A DNA stretch of 64,000 bases from Tricholoma matsutake (Eukaryota; Basidiomycota; Agaricomycetes; Agaricales; Tricholomataceae), in NCBI GenBank assembly GCA_026075535.2, contig AP026541.1, positions 5,890,001 to 5,954,000 of the forward strand. Direction: 5' to 3'. The position numbers were made by a program, and so were the translations under genes. How positions within the stretch are numbered: position 1 is the stretch's first letter; every line of letters starts with the position of its first letter. The notes under the pieces were generated by a model. The model ran no database searches and was not told where the DNA came from. It saw only the letters and a list, made by a program, of their open reading frames with translations. Shown here piece by piece: positions 39,859-51,608 of the stretch.

Positions 39859-42765
39859 TTAGGCCTGACTAGAGCTCTCCCGGTAGTGGAGGGCCCTACC
39901 CACTTCCCCCCACAACAGGGCCTTCATCCCACGGTGATTGACCTGATGTTCGTACCTACAGATCTCAGATTTGTACTATACTGCGAAATCGTACCTGAAG
40001 CCAGGGGAACGTCTGACCACGCCCCCCTGACGTTAGTACTACCTGGTCCGGGATCTCTGGTTCCGGTTACCAAGTGGTCCATCAAAAAAGGATCCGAGGA
40101 GGAAGCATCTTATCGGGATGCTGTCTCCTCCGCTCTAAGTCCATGGCTAAACTGGCACGGAAATACTTCGGCAGAGATCGATGAGGTCGTTTCGGCGATA
40201 TCAACGATTTTAAACAAGGCATGGGAAAACCATGCCAAGGAATCCCGCCTCGGCAAGTCGTCCAAAGGCTGGTGGACGGATGAATGCAGTGGTGCCCTAG
40301 ACGCTTACAGAGCCTCTCGAGACAAGGGAGACTGGAAGCTCTATAGGAAAGTCATGCGACATGCAAAGCGTGACTTTTTCGACGACCGTATCCAGAAAGT
40401 GGCTACGATGAACAGATGACCCTGGGACTTGATGTCTTGGACTCGTCAACGGAACCTCCCGTCATACGAGGCGATCTCCTATCGGGGAGAACCTTGTAAT
40501 GATCTGGACTCCCTTTGGGCTGCCCTTGATGGGTCCTATAACGCTGCCTCAGATCGAGTAGTCGATCTGAGCATTCTCAATGAACTTGATCCGGTGCCTG
40601 AAAGGGCCTGGATCTCATTCTCCGTTACGGAAATGAAAGAGGCGCTAAACGCGTGCTCTTCCCGTTCCGCTCCAGGTCCCGATCATGTTACGTGGTCACA
40701 CCTAAAACACTGGTGTAGCAACCCAGAAGTGGCAGGGCTCATCACCTGCATTGCTGAGGCGTGCATCACCGCTGGCCACTGGCCAGCCCACTTCAAGGAA
40801 TCCCTGTCGGTTATTATCCCGAAACCAGGGAAACCTAATTATTCTACCCCTAAGTCGTTCAGGCCCATCGTGCTCCTGAACACTTTGGGAAAACTAGTCG
40901 AAAAGATGTTGTCTAGGCGACTTCAGTTCGACGGGGTCGCACATGAGGCCTTCGAGCAAAACCAATTCGGAGGTGTCGCCCAGCGTTCCACTGAGGACGC
41001 AGGAATCTACCTTACCCACCTGATCAGAGCAGGATGGGCCAAGGGGCTCAAAACGAGTGTTGTCGCTTTCGACATCGCTCAGTTCTTCCCCTCCTTGAAC
41101 CACCAGGTTCTGTTGGAGATCATCTTGCGGTCGGGGTTTCCTGCACAAGTAGTAAACTTCTTCCGTTCATATCTAGTAGGTCGCAAGACAACCTACAAAT
41201 GGAACGCTTTCTCATCAGGCTCATTTGCAGCCGATGTGGGAGTGGGACAAGGTTCCGCCTTGTCCCCTGTCCTATCGGCGCTATACCTGACGCCCATCAT
41301 GAAGCTCTTCAGAAGAAGCGAAATCGGCAGAGATGTCAATCTCATGTCCTATGTGGACGATGGCACCCTCATCGCCCGCTCTCCACAGTTGGAGGATAAC
41401 CTCCCCCTTCTCAAGAAAGCGTATGGCTGGATCTTCCAAGCATTCACCTCCCTCGGACTTGTCCTCGAACATGACAAGTCCGAAATATTTCACTTTTCAA
41501 GGGCGAGGAGGTTCACCCCCTTGCCTATCGATCTTGGCTTTGCCCCCTATACAGGCAACACCCCTCTCAAGCCCAAGGTTACCTGGAGGTACCTCGGATT
41601 CTTCTTCGATCGCAAACTCTCCTTCAAGGAGCACACGCGATTCTACTCCACCAAAGCCCTCACCACTGCTAGGGCGATGGGTATGCTCGGCAATTCTGTG
41701 AGGGGGCTAACCCCTATGCAGAAACGCCTCTTGTACCGTTCGTGTGTCGTACCTATCATGACATACGGGCTCAGGTTGTGGCATTTCAAAGGCGCTCGCG
41801 TCAAGGGTGTCATCAAAACGCTGGCCCAGGTGCAGTCTATCGCTGCTCGCTGGATCCTTGGTGCCTTCAGGACCACCCCTATTGGGGGCCTGGAAAGTAT
41901 CGCAGGACTGCTGCCCATGCAGCTGTTACTGCGTCGTCTAGTCGACAGAGGGGTATTCAGAACCCCTCTATTGGCTCCATCACACCCCCTAAGAGCGATC
42001 TTAGGGCCTAATCACGTCGGTACTACCCACTCTCATGAGCTAGGACTCTGGGGAGGGAACGTGCTCGACACACTTAACCTACAAGGGCCATCGGTCGCCT
42101 CGGCGGCTGTGCTGGCCTTGGTACCAGGCGATGAATTCGACCCCTTTGGGGAAGAAAACACACCTGGAAACAGAGTGAAGGACCTATTCCCCACTCGTTT
42201 CTCCTCTCATTGCCTCACCTCTAAGGAGGATGGAGCGAGGAATTCTTACAGGAGTGACCTCGACAAGGCCTGGGCCGCTGCCCAGGCTGAGGACAACACT
42301 CTAGTCATTGCAGTGGATGCCTCGGTGCCCACCGATGCTAAATTTCAAGCTGTCACCTGCGCTCTTGTCTTCGGACAGGGAGAACAGGTGGATCGCGTTG
42401 TCTCAGCTTCTGGGAGGAGAACACCCCCAGAAGTCGAACTCTTCGCTCTCCAACTTGGCGTGTCAGCTGCCTGCGGCAGAGGGTGCAAAAAATTGGTGAT
42501 ATTCTCGGACTCTACTACGGGCATTGAGTCCCTAGTCGATCCTAAACCACGCTCTGGGCAAATCTTTGCCCTGGACGCTTGTCGCTCTCTTCGTCCCTGG
42601 TTAGCGGGAGACGAGGAGAGAAATGTAACATTCTGGCATGTCCCCTCGAAGTTCGAGTGGAACGTACACAAGATGGCTCACGATGGTGCTACATCTACCA
42701 GGATCTCCGTGGGCAGACACCCGCGGACGTCTTTAGACTACCTTAGAAATCAGGTCGAGAAGGCC
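39859..42765 (+). mobile_element. LINE-A copy LA5, ORF2 part
   Basis: Starts at ATTAGGCCTGACT, the second copy of the LA6 target, and continues LA5 from ATALGLT of the endonuclease to RNase H. It is cut by SB7 at GGTCGAGAAGGCC (42753-42765; second copy 45025-45037). Confidence 0.92.
39861..42765 (+). pseudogene. LINE-A ORF2 residues about 187-1155 with nonsense codon (LA5)
   Basis: Carries the SDH end of the endonuclease, RT motifs FDIAQFF, GQGSALSP and YVDD, and RNase H. TGA at 40417-40419 replaces CGA in MNRRPWDL. Downstream the frame is open (RT onward) until SB7. Broken both by insertion and by the stop. Confidence 0.88.
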
Positions 42766-45024
42766 ATGTCGCTCCTTGACTTGTTACAACCACCATAAAC
42801 AGTGGTAAACACTCCTGCTCGATGTTGGTAGCAACGTCGAGACTCCAATTTCGGTCCGATTTTCGATCGGATTTCACCATCACGAACGCTCTCGGCGTCT
42901 CCAGGCCTGCCCTGATTTGCTAAGAGATCCGTCCATCCAATCCCCGGGGATGCCCCGGTCATTGTTTTTGACAATGGCTGCTATCTGTCTCGTTCTCCTG
43001 GGCTTCGAGGATCCTGACTAGGTGAGTGTTGTTTATGAAAGAGTAGTCTGGGTCCCTCTGGGGGCTTAGAGTGGGTGTGGGATGCCTGCTTCAACGCTCG
43101 CCCAAGTCGACACACTCGTTTAGTTGGGGGAGGTCTGGCTTAGGGAGAAGGGACGTTATCACTGGATTGCTGGCTGTCTGGGAGGCTTCCAGCCTCCATG
43201 CTCTGTGAGTTTCTATTACTAGAGACATGCTACACTGACTACCCGCTGGAATACACCATCGTTAAAAGGGGCCGGGCGATGGTGCCCCCTGGCGGCTAGG
43301 TCGATGCCCTGGCGGCCGCCACTCTCCGCCAACTCTCTACCTCCGGTGCTCACTCTTCTAGGGTGTTATGACCCGGGTTCAATATTCTCCCACTAGGCAG
43401 CAGGATGTGCGGCTTGCTCGCCCCCTCAGAGCGTTTGGAGGCTGGATCGGGTGGACCCGGAACGTAGATAAGGGACCAGCCGTTATCGATTCCACGCTGC
43501 GTATTTTGATTCTTACCATCATCTACTAGCACTAACTCACATACTCTCAATGCCCAAACGGCGTACCAGAGGCCAACAACCACCACATCGGGGTCTACGC
43601 GACCCCGTTTTGATCACGGGCGACATCTTTGATGATGGCATCCAAGACTACGACACCCGGTTCGTTCAAGACGAATCGGAGGTAGCAGCTGCTTTCAGGG
43701 CAGCTAGAGATCTATGGGCCGGGGAAGACCTCTCCGACCCTAACGATGATGACGACGACGACTCTCTTGCCATGCAAGAGGCTCTTCTTTTTGCCGAGGG
43801 GGGGCCTAGGCTTTCCTCGAGGAAAACGATCGATCGTGTACGACGGGCACTTGGTGTCGACGTTGAACACAAGCGCTGGGCTCGTAGCCTCCCAAAGGAG
43901 GATATATACTCACAGGAGCTTGGCATCGCTGAGCTCCTTTATCCGGAGGCATCCCCTGCCCCGCTACCGCCTTGGCCCCCCATCCCTGAGTTGGTGGAGG
44001 ACGAAGTGCCGTTATCTAGGGATCAGAGGCTGGAAATCGAAGCCACCTCTGATGCCATGTTACATTTACTGGACATGATGACCTCCTTTGTAGGTACTGT
44101 CCGAGTGTCCGCGGTTCCTCTCAACGACAGGAACTCTTGGCGTCAGATGGCGTGGGAGCTCTTCACCACCACCTGGCGATTCTCAGGGAGCATGATGGAG
44201 TCGCTTCGCGCGGCATCAGCTCCCCTCGACCTTACGTCTCCGGCAGCCTTCCAGGCTTCCTATGCGGCGATGCAGGCGGCTCAGTCTGCTCCACCAGCGG
44301 CAGAGCCTCCAACCGAGGAACCCTTGTCCTCGGAACGGCGTCGACGTCCTCGTGGCCCCCGCCAACGACCACGCCGAGCTTGAAGAAGGGGACCCCCCCT
44401 TCTCTTCACCGCCCACCAGGGCTGTTGTCGGGATGGTGACAATATGTCGCCGCCCTTTACCTTCCCCCCACTGCGGGGGGGATGATGTCACCGAGTGCAT
44501 GCTCAGAGTAGCATTTGCTCGAGGGGGGGGCTTCGACCCCCTACCTACAGTAACTCCGGTGAATAACCAGTTACAGCAGTTCCGGTGAATAACCAGCTGC
44601 CTCGTCACTGTCACTTGTGCGTGGACACAGTGATGGTCCACCTCACTCACCTGGGGTGGTCAATCCTCGTTGTCGGGTGAAAGACGGTTACTCTTCCCGC
44701 AAGGGAGGACTTACGGTGAATTGACACTGCTTGCGCCTGATCTGACTTTGGTCGGATATGTGGCCGGGGGGACCGAGATAGCACCAGACGGCGAACTAAC
44801 GGCTAGCCTTTGTGGGGGGGGCCCCTCCCCTACAGATTATTGCCTTTCCTGTCTGAGAGGACAACGCTGGTACGCCCGCCGTAACGTGGCTTCTGCAAGG
44901 GACCTGGTGTGGGATGCGGGCATAGGGAATGCGTAGTCTTAGTAGTACCTTGTTTGTATTTTGACCCGCGGACTGCAATCGAGCCCCACGTTATAAATTG
45001 TTGACCCAAAAAAAAAAAAAAAAA
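42766..45024 (+). mobile_element. Sat-B copy SB7 (subfamily IV), full length
   Basis: 5' terminus ATGTCGCTCCTTGACTTG, 5' UTR with the three-hairpin leader, intact ORF 43550-44383, a 3' UTR that differs from other subfamilies (short insertion-duplication of CCGGTGAATAACCAG near 44550) and poly(A) 45008-45024. Flanked by GGTCGAGAAGGCC on both sides. Confidence 0.95.
43550..44383 (+). CDS. Sat-B protein, intact 277 aa (subfamily IV)
   Basis: Starts MPKRRTRGQQPPHRGLRDP. The N-terminus resembles subfamily II, but the middle (LFAEGGPRLSSRKTIDRVRRALGVD, PKEDIYSQELGIAELLYPE) and core (DRNSWRQMAWELFTTTWRFSGSMMESL) are diverged, and the tail is RRRRPRGPRQRPRRA. The frame is maintained over all these changes, which argues for selection on the protein. 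No known domain; function unknown. Confidence 0.8.
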   Translation: MPKRRTRGQQPPHRGLRDPVLITGDIFDDGIQDYDTRFVQDESEVAAAFRAARDLWAGEDLSDPNDDDDDDSLAMQEALLFAEGGPRLSSRKTIDRVRRALGVDVEHKRWARSLPKEDIYSQELGIAELLYPEASPAPLPPWPPIPELVEDEVPLSRDQRLEIEATSDAMLHLLDMMTSFVGTVRVSAVPLNDRNSWRQMAWELFTTTWRFSGSMMESLRAASAPLDLTSPAAFQASYAAMQAAQSAPPAAEPPTEEPLSSERRRRPRGPRQRPRRA

Positions 45025-45445
45025 GGTCGAGAAGGCCGTTTGTAAGGATTGGCACACCCGGTTCTCAGATCCGGCGTATCGTGGTCGGCACTTCTACCAA
45101 CTCAAAGGAGTAGGTGGAAAACCGGTATTACCCTCGACTCACAAAGGTGGGCCTTGGCTGAAAGTTATGGGGAGCAACACTACGTTGACTTCCCGTTCAA
45201 CCCGTATGATCACTGGCCATGCTCCTATAGGGGAGTATCGTCAACGTCTATCCCTTGACGGGGAATACCAATGCTGGTGCCTTGGTCCTGACATACAAAC
45301 TCGGGACCATCTGCTACGCGTCTGCCCCAAAGTGGACCGCAAAGAAACTCGTGCAAGCCCTGACTCTGTCGAAGGCTTCCACGAATTCATGGACAATAAT
45401 CCTGCACTAGGATCGTTCAACTCACTTGCGTGGGATCCAGGATAG
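45025..45445 (+). pseudogene. LINE-A ORF2 C-terminal end (LA5)
   Basis: Encodes VEKAVCKDWHTRFSDPAYRGRHFYQLKGVGGKP through CWCLGPDIQTRDHLLRVC to DPG-TAG at 45443-45445. It has no start of its own and is separated from the rest of ORF2 by SB7. Confidence 0.85.
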
Positions 45446-45988
45446 GGTGTGCGCGCAGGGCGTATGACCCCCGTCTGGTTCTGGCTAGTGTTATCGGTAT
45501 GTCGGGGTGGCTGTAGGGCACCAGGCGAGTCCGTTAACCCTCATAAAGGGGGCCCACCCGTGTTCAGGAGCGACTGTCAGGGAGGGGGGACACGAAACTA
45601 GGTACCGGTTCGGGGAGGCGCCTGAGCGCTTCCAGATCCTCTGTCGGTTACGCGTTGCGATGATTCCAGTCGACTACGCTCTCCTTTCCGAGCTGAGAGG
45701 CTCACGTCAGGGCGGCAGTTTCCCCTAAATCTTGCACTCATACCCGTAGGGACTCGGGGACACGACATCGTCAAGCTCGGGTTGTCGGTACGCCACCACT
45801 GGCAAGTCCGTTTACTCGATAAAGGGGGCCCCCTTAGTAGTCATTGCAGCTATCCAGGTGGTTGGTGCGAAGATTAGCAGGAGGAGGACTTGGGCTGGGC
45901 GTAGTGTACTTCGTTTGTATGTCTCTACCGCGGACTGCGATCGGGCACCGCGTTATAAACTTTTGACCCAAAAAAAAAAAAAAAAAAA
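45025..45988 (+). mobile_element. LINE-A copy LA5, 3' end
   Basis: Resumes at GGTCGAGAAGGCC, carries the last 135 or so codons of ORF2, the 3' UTR with two AAAGGGGGCCC motifs (about 45546 and 45822) and poly(A) 45970-45988. It is followed by the LA5 target duplication in LA4. Confidence 0.93.
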
Positions 45989-47604
45989 GGAGCTCTGCAT
46001 GCTGGGGTGGGGTGACCCCACTTCCAGCATCGTTGGCACAAGGGCAGTCCAGGGTTCGCCCTGGCAGCCCTAACATAGGCGACGTAGCGTCCAAATTGGA
46101 CGCCTCGACCGATAAGAGCCTTAGCTCGTGCACCGCTGACTGAGTCAGCGATGTTAAGATAGACGGTGCACGTATCCGACATCTTCGAATCGCGTACAAC
46201 ACGGGGGGGGACTTGGAGCACTGTGAGGTCCGATATTCCGGACTTTCCCAAGTGTGCAATGACGACGTCAGGCGTTAGCGCCTTGTCGTTAGCAATGAAT
46301 GGCACATCGACCAGCTTAAGGTATGATGTGGATGTGGGTAACGCTGCGTCCACTTGCAGCGCGAAAGGGAACGCCTTGTGGGCAGCTTCCTTGAAACATC
46401 GAAGGTCCTCCTCGGAGGCGACAACGTCTGTAGCTACTGATAGATTACCAGCGTGCATAGATGCGGATTGGGCCACTAGCTTAGAGTGGTGCAGTCTGAG
46501 AGTGGCTCGGACGTGGTCCAAGAAATCAGCAGGGTTCGTCTCCGCCCCGAGGGGGGGACGAACGTGGACCAGGACCTGTCGTCTCGACGGTCCATGGACG
46601 GTAGGTGAAGGCTTTGCAGCTTTCGGTTTGGAGGGGCCAACGTGCTGCTGTATGTCAGCCAGCTTGTCGGTTGGAAGTTCAGGGAAGGCCTTGGCTAGTC
46701 GCACAAGGCCATCCATGGAGGTGTTAGGTGCTCGCCCCCCAGGGAAGCGAGTGACCTGAGCAAAGGTCCCCCTGCCCGAAGGCCTGGTGGACCAGTTCAC
46801 GGGGGGAGGTGGACCTCGACCCCATGACGAAGAGACACCCCCTGCTGGGGGTTTAGGAAGAGGTCGAGCCCCCTTTGGGCCTCGAGTCCTCGCTGATTTG
46901 TGAGGGGGGGGGCGTTGCCCATCCCATCCCTCCAGATAGTCAGTCCTTGGGACGTCATTGGGATTGTTAGTGACAGTGCCCGACCTAGGTCGTTTGCTGC
47001 CCCCAGCCATCCTGTCTAGTGCTCCCCAGAGCGTAGCGCCTCCCGAGTTGCGATCGATACCAGCCTCGGCAGCTGCTACCAGCACCGAGCCCAGTTGTTC
47101 TGCAATGAGCTGCCGTTCTTCAGCAGTCGGTCTTCTGGATCCCGTCCTGTTAAGAACAACATGGAACCCGTCGGCGTACTCTCCCAGGTCTTTGGCGAAG
47201 GTCTGGGGTCCACTCCAGTCATTGCTAGCCATCTCCGCATCCTGAATGACGTGGGAGGAGAGATTGTCAGCCACTTCGTCAGCCCACTGCGAAGCAGGAG
47301 TAGAAGGGGTAGCTGGTGGTGCAGGAGACACCGTAGCATCTCTGGAAGAGAGCGCTGGCACACTGAATCGTTGTGCGCGCGGAGTGACGATGCCCGCCCC
47401 ATAGGGGGAGGGAGTTGGAGAGCCTCTTTGAGTCCTGTGTGGGCCCACTGAGGGAGCAATCTGTGTGGATCTGCGGCTCGAAGAGAGCCGCAGGGAATCA
47501 ATGGGGTCGTCGCCAGGAGTTCTGGGCGTACTGGATCTAGAGGGTCCCCCCTCGTCCATCGCCTCACCCGATCTCCCCCTACTTCTGGAATACGAATCTG
47601 ACAT
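45989..47604 (-). pseudogene. LINE-A ORF1 residues 1 to about 538 (LA4)
   Basis: ATG at 47604 (MSDSYSRSRGRSGEAMDEGGPSR). Complete low-complexity N-terminus, central region and first zinc knuckle CQRCWKWGHPTPAC. It stops being LINE sequence at CRAP, where the poly(A) of LA5 is read as a run of Phe. The missing end is at 28334-28657. Confidence 0.85.
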
Positions 47605-47731
47605 GCGCTGGTAAGACGCTGGTTATACCGGATCGCTGGGATCGAGGACGGATTGAGCTGCAAAGTTTGAAAACGGTGTCGACGAAATTTTTGTGGCTGT
47701 GCACGTCGCGGTAAGAGGACAAGAAGCGATG
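45989..47731 (-). mobile_element. LINE-A copy LA4, 5' part
   Basis: 5' terminus CATCGCTTCTTGTCC at 47731, 5' UTR and most of ORF1, cut by LA5 at GGAGCTCTGCATGC. Its 5' flank GAACGCATAGATA (47732-47744) matches the SB4 target at 16873-16885 with one G/A difference. Confidence 0.92.
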
Positions 47732-47829
47732 GAACGCATAGATAAAGTAGTACCCAAGTTTGTACCCTGCTCCGCGGACTGCGTTCAAGCCCCGCGTTAT
47801 AAATTCTGATCCAAAAAAAAAAAAAAAAA
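47732..47829 (+). mobile_element. Sat-B copy SB4, 3' end
   Basis: Last 81 nt of the 3' UTR including the terminal hairpin region, then poly(A) 47813-47829 with the subfamily II tail AAATTCTGATCC. It is followed by TGATGAGGTGAGC, the second copy of the SB4 target. Confidence 0.92.
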
Positions 47830-48413
47830 TGATGAGGTGAGCACAAGACATTTGTCTCGCTCCCCTCCTGCTTACCTTCCCGCAGGATGCGGTGGTCGAA
47901 CGTAAATGAGAGACAGACTTAGATCTACATGGACTCATTACTGGCAGATTCTATAGACGATTATGATTTGCTATTTATTCAGGAGCCTCCTTGGAGACTC
48001 ATTGATGTCCTGCAAAACCATATGAAGTACATGCCCCCTCTGCCCACAACAGGGAAGGGGAGGAAGTAATCGGTGCACCAATGAGCCCCAACTGGGGAGT
48101 ACTGGTGAGACCATCAGGGATCGACACCCCTCCACGTGTCGCTGTCTACTTTTCGAACAGCATCGCTAATCTTAGACCAGGCCTGAGAAGGGACCTGATC
48201 GACAGCCATGACATCTTACTATTCTCACTGGGAATAGAAGAAGACATCATGCTATTTGCTAACGTTTACTTGGACAGCCAACACACAGCCATTACACATC
48301 TATATCAAAACGTAATGATGATTCCACGCCTTGACTTCATGTGCGGCGATTTCAATGTGAGGCACGTCTCCTGGGACCCCCAGGGACCTGAACACTCTAT
48401 CCATGCCAACCAC
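47830..48413 (+). mobile_element. LINE-A copy LA3, second piece
   Basis: End of ORF1, the TAA-ATG junction (47903-47908) and the first part of the ORF2 endonuclease, cut by the poly(T) of LA8 after CCATGCCAACCAC. The remainder would lie right of the window. Confidence 0.88.
47906..48413 (+). pseudogene. LINE-A ORF2 endonuclease fragment, decayed (LA3)
   Basis: MRDRLRST is followed by a deletion of about 50 nt, so LRIFSQNVNRNWGY including the catalytic Asn is lost. A short insertion near 48005-48030 also breaks the frame. GDFNVRH is still readable near 48340. More decayed than the nested copies, as expected for an older host element. Confidence 0.8.
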
Positions 48414-49103
48414 TTTTTTTTTTTTTTTTTTGGGTCACAAGTTTATAACGTGGCGCCCGATCGCAGTCCGCGGTAGAGACATACAAACGAATTACACTAC
48501 GCCCAGCCCAAGTCCTCCTCCTGCTGATCTTTGCACCAACCACCTGGATAGCTGCAATGACCACTAAGGGGGCCCCCTTTATCGAGTAAACGGACTTGCC
48601 AGTGGTGGCGTACCGACAACTCGAGCTTGACGATGTCGTGTTCCCCGAGTCCCTACGGGTATGTGTGCAAGATTTAGGGGAAGCTGCCGCCCCGACGTGA
48701 GCCTCTCAGCTCGGAAAGGAAAGCGCATTCAGCGTCGAAGCTGTAGCGCACAACCGACAGTGGATCTGGAAGCACTCAGGCGCCTCCCCGAACCAGTACC
48801 TAGTTTTGTGTCCCCCCTCCCTGACAGTCGCTCCTGAACACGGGTGGGCCCCCTTTATGAGGGTTAACGGACTCACCTGGTGCCCTACGGCCACCCCGAC
48901 ATACCGATAACACTAGCCAGAACCAGACGAGGGTCATACGCCCTGCGCGCACAACCTATCCTGGATCCCACGCAAGTGAGTTGAATGACCCAAGCGCTGG
49001 GTTATTGTCCATGAATTTGTTGAAGCCTTCGACAGAGTCTGGGCTCGCACGAGTCTCTTTGCGATCCACCTTAGGGCAGACGCGTAGTAAATGGTCTCGA
49101 GTT
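48414..49103 (-). mobile_element. LINE-A copy LA8, 3' part
   Basis: Poly(T) 48414-48431, 3' UTR, and the end of ORF2 (stop TAG at 48956-48958, minus strand; coding to 49103). It is cut by SB8 at ATGGTCTCGAGTT (49091-49103; second copy 60901-60913). Confidence 0.9.
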
Positions 49104-51023
49104 CGACGCTCCTTGACTTGTTACAACCACCATAAAGAGTGGTAAACACTCCTGCTCGATGTTGGTAGCAACGTCGAGACTCCAATTTTCGTCCGATTTT
49201 CGATCGGATTTCACCATCACGAACGCTCTCGGCGTCTCCAGGCCTGCCCTGATTTGCTAAGAGATCTGTCCATCCGATCTCTGTGGATGCCCCGGTCACT
49301 GTTTTTGACAGTGTCTGCTATTCGTCTCATTCTCCTGGGCTTCGAGGATCCTGGTTAGGTGAGTGCTGGCAATGAAAGAGTAGTCTGGTCCCCTATGGGG
49401 GCTTAGAGTGGGTGTGGGATGCCTACTTCAACGCTCGCCCAAGTCGTTGCATTCGCTTAGCTGGGGGAGGTCTGGTTCAGGAGGAGGAACATATTCACTG
49501 GATTGTGGGTCGTCTGGGAGGCTTCCTACCTCCATGCTGCATGAGTTTCTACATCTAGAGACCTGCTACACTGACTACCCATTGGAATACACCATCATTA
49601 AAAGGGGCCAGGCGATGGTGCCCCCTGGTGGCTAGGTCAACGCTCTGGTGGCCGCTACTTACCACCGACTCTTTACCTCCGGCACTCACACCCTCGAGAT
49701 GTTCGGAACCGGGTTCAATTGTCCCTCCCAATCTGCAGCAGGATTTGCGGCCTGTCTGCCCCCTCAGAGCGTCTGGAGGCTGTGTCGGGTGGACCCGGAA
49801 TTGAGATAAGGGACCGTCTGTTATCGTTATCACGCTACGTATCTTGACTTCTACCGTCATCTACTTGTGCTAAATCATCCTCAATGCCCTCTACAAACCG
49901 TAGAGCGCGAACTCGACACCAGGCGGCTCATGGCGACCCCCTCCTATATACAAACACCGACTTCGCAGACTTCGACGACAACTACCTCCCAGAGTTCGGA
50001 CACGTCTCCCTGAGCGGATGGGACTCTGATGTGGCTAACCAGTTCCACAATCTTTGGGCGGAGGATGACTCCTTCGACCTGCCAGACGACGATGACGGCT
50101 CTGCCACCGGCGGAGACGTCGAATTCATTCCGGGTCTCACCGAGCTAGCCTCGCAGGAGACGATAAACCGCTTCTTGGCATCACAAGTGATAGCCGATGA
50201 GGTGCATGATCTGGCTCTCGAGCTTGGGCTTGAGGCCAACAACAATCAAGAGCTCGGCATCGCCAAGCTCCTCTATCCGGAGGGGCAGCAGGAGCAATCT
50301 GCGCCGCCCCTCCCCACATCACCGGGTTCATCCGCCATCCCAGAGTTGGTGGAGGATGAGCCTCCGTTGTCGAGAGATGAGAGGGTGGATATAACATCCG
50401 CCTCTCATGGCTTTCTACATTTACTGGAGGCTATGACAATTTTCGTCGGTACCGTCCGAGTATCCGCCGTTCCGCTCATTGAGAGGAACGCATGGCGTCA
50501 GATGGCCTGGGAACTATTCACGACCACCTGGTGATTGTCTGAGCCAATGTCGGCAGAACTAGCAGCTGCTGGATTGCCTCTCGACCTCACGTCACCGGCA
50601 GCCTTCAGGGCTTCAGCTCATGCAGAGCTCCATCATGGGGAACCCTCATCCTCATCACGACGCCGCCGTCCTCGAGGTCCTCGAGCACAGCAGCGCCGCT
50701 ACTGAAAGGGGGGTGTCACCCCCCCACATCTACTCCCACCAATTAGTTGGTGGCCGATATCGGGATAGTGGCAGTTTGTCGCTTCCCTCTACCTTCTCCC
50801 TGCTGCGGGGGGGACGTTGTTACAGAGCATATGCCCTCGATGGCATCTACTCGAAGGGGGCCTTGGCCCCCTATCCACGGTAGTTCCGGTGAATAACCAG
50901 CTACCACATCTCTGTCACTCGTGCGGGAGCGCGGTGATGGTCCACCTCATTCGTCTGGGGTGGTCAATCCTTGCTGGCCAGGAGCATGCAGACGGTTATT
51001 CCTCCTGCAAGGGGGGATTTACA
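49104..51023 (+). mobile_element. Sat-B copy SB8 (subfamily I), main part
   Basis: 5' terminus CGACGCTCCTTGACTTG, 5' UTR, broken ORF and 3' UTR to GGGGGGATTTACA (51011-51023), where LA9 was inserted. It resumes at 60574. The first 100 nt carry the hairpin-2 sequence of subfamily II rather than that of SB3 and SB5, so this copy is mosaic. Confidence 0.92.
49884..50703 (+). pseudogene. Sat-B ORF with nonsense and deletion (SB8)
   Basis: Starts MPSTNRRARTRHQAAHGDP and is open for 216 codons. TGA at 50532-50534 replaces CGA (Arg) in TTTWRLSE. About 19 nt are also deleted near 50612 (FRASYAARQ region), shifting the frame of the tail. The truncated product would end inside the conserved core. Confidence 0.85.
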
Positions 51024-51608
51024 CCATGGATGGCCTTGTGTGACTAGCCAAGGCCTTCCCTGAGCTTCCAACCGACAAGCTGGCTGACATCCAGCAGCAC
51101 GTCGGTCCATCCAGGCCCAAGGCTGCAAAGCCTTCGCCCACCGTCCACGGACCGTCACATAGACAGGTCCTCGTTCACGTTCGACCCCCCCTCGAGGAGG
51201 GAACGAACCCTGCTGACTTCCTGGACCATGTCCGGACGACCCTAGGACTACACCACTCGAAGCTAGTGGCACAGTCTGCTTCCATGCACGCCGGGAACCT
51301 CTCGGTGTCAACAGACGTAGTGGCCTCGGACGAGGACCTACGATGCTTCAAGGAGGCGGCCCGCAAGGCCTTCCCCTATGCGCTCCAAATCGATGCAGCG
51401 CTACCGACGTCCACGTCCTACCTCAAACTGGTAGACGTGCCCTACATTGCGAACGACAAGGCCATTACGCCTGATGTCGTCATAGCACACCTGGGGAAGT
51501 CAGGCATATCTGACCTCACCATTCTGCAAGTCCCTCCACATTGGACACGTGCACCGTCTACCTCAATGTCGCTGATTCGGTCAGTGGCGCTAGAGCGAAA
51601 GCTCTCAT
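51024..51608 (+). mobile_element. LINE-A copy LA9, ORF1 piece
   Basis: 5'-truncated LINE-A that starts inside ORF1 (SMDGLV). It has TGA at 51041-51043 for CGA and a small deletion near 51540, and is cut by SB9 at GCGAAAGCTCTCAT (51595-51608; second copy 55717-55730). ORF1 of this copy is not functional. Confidence 0.9.
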
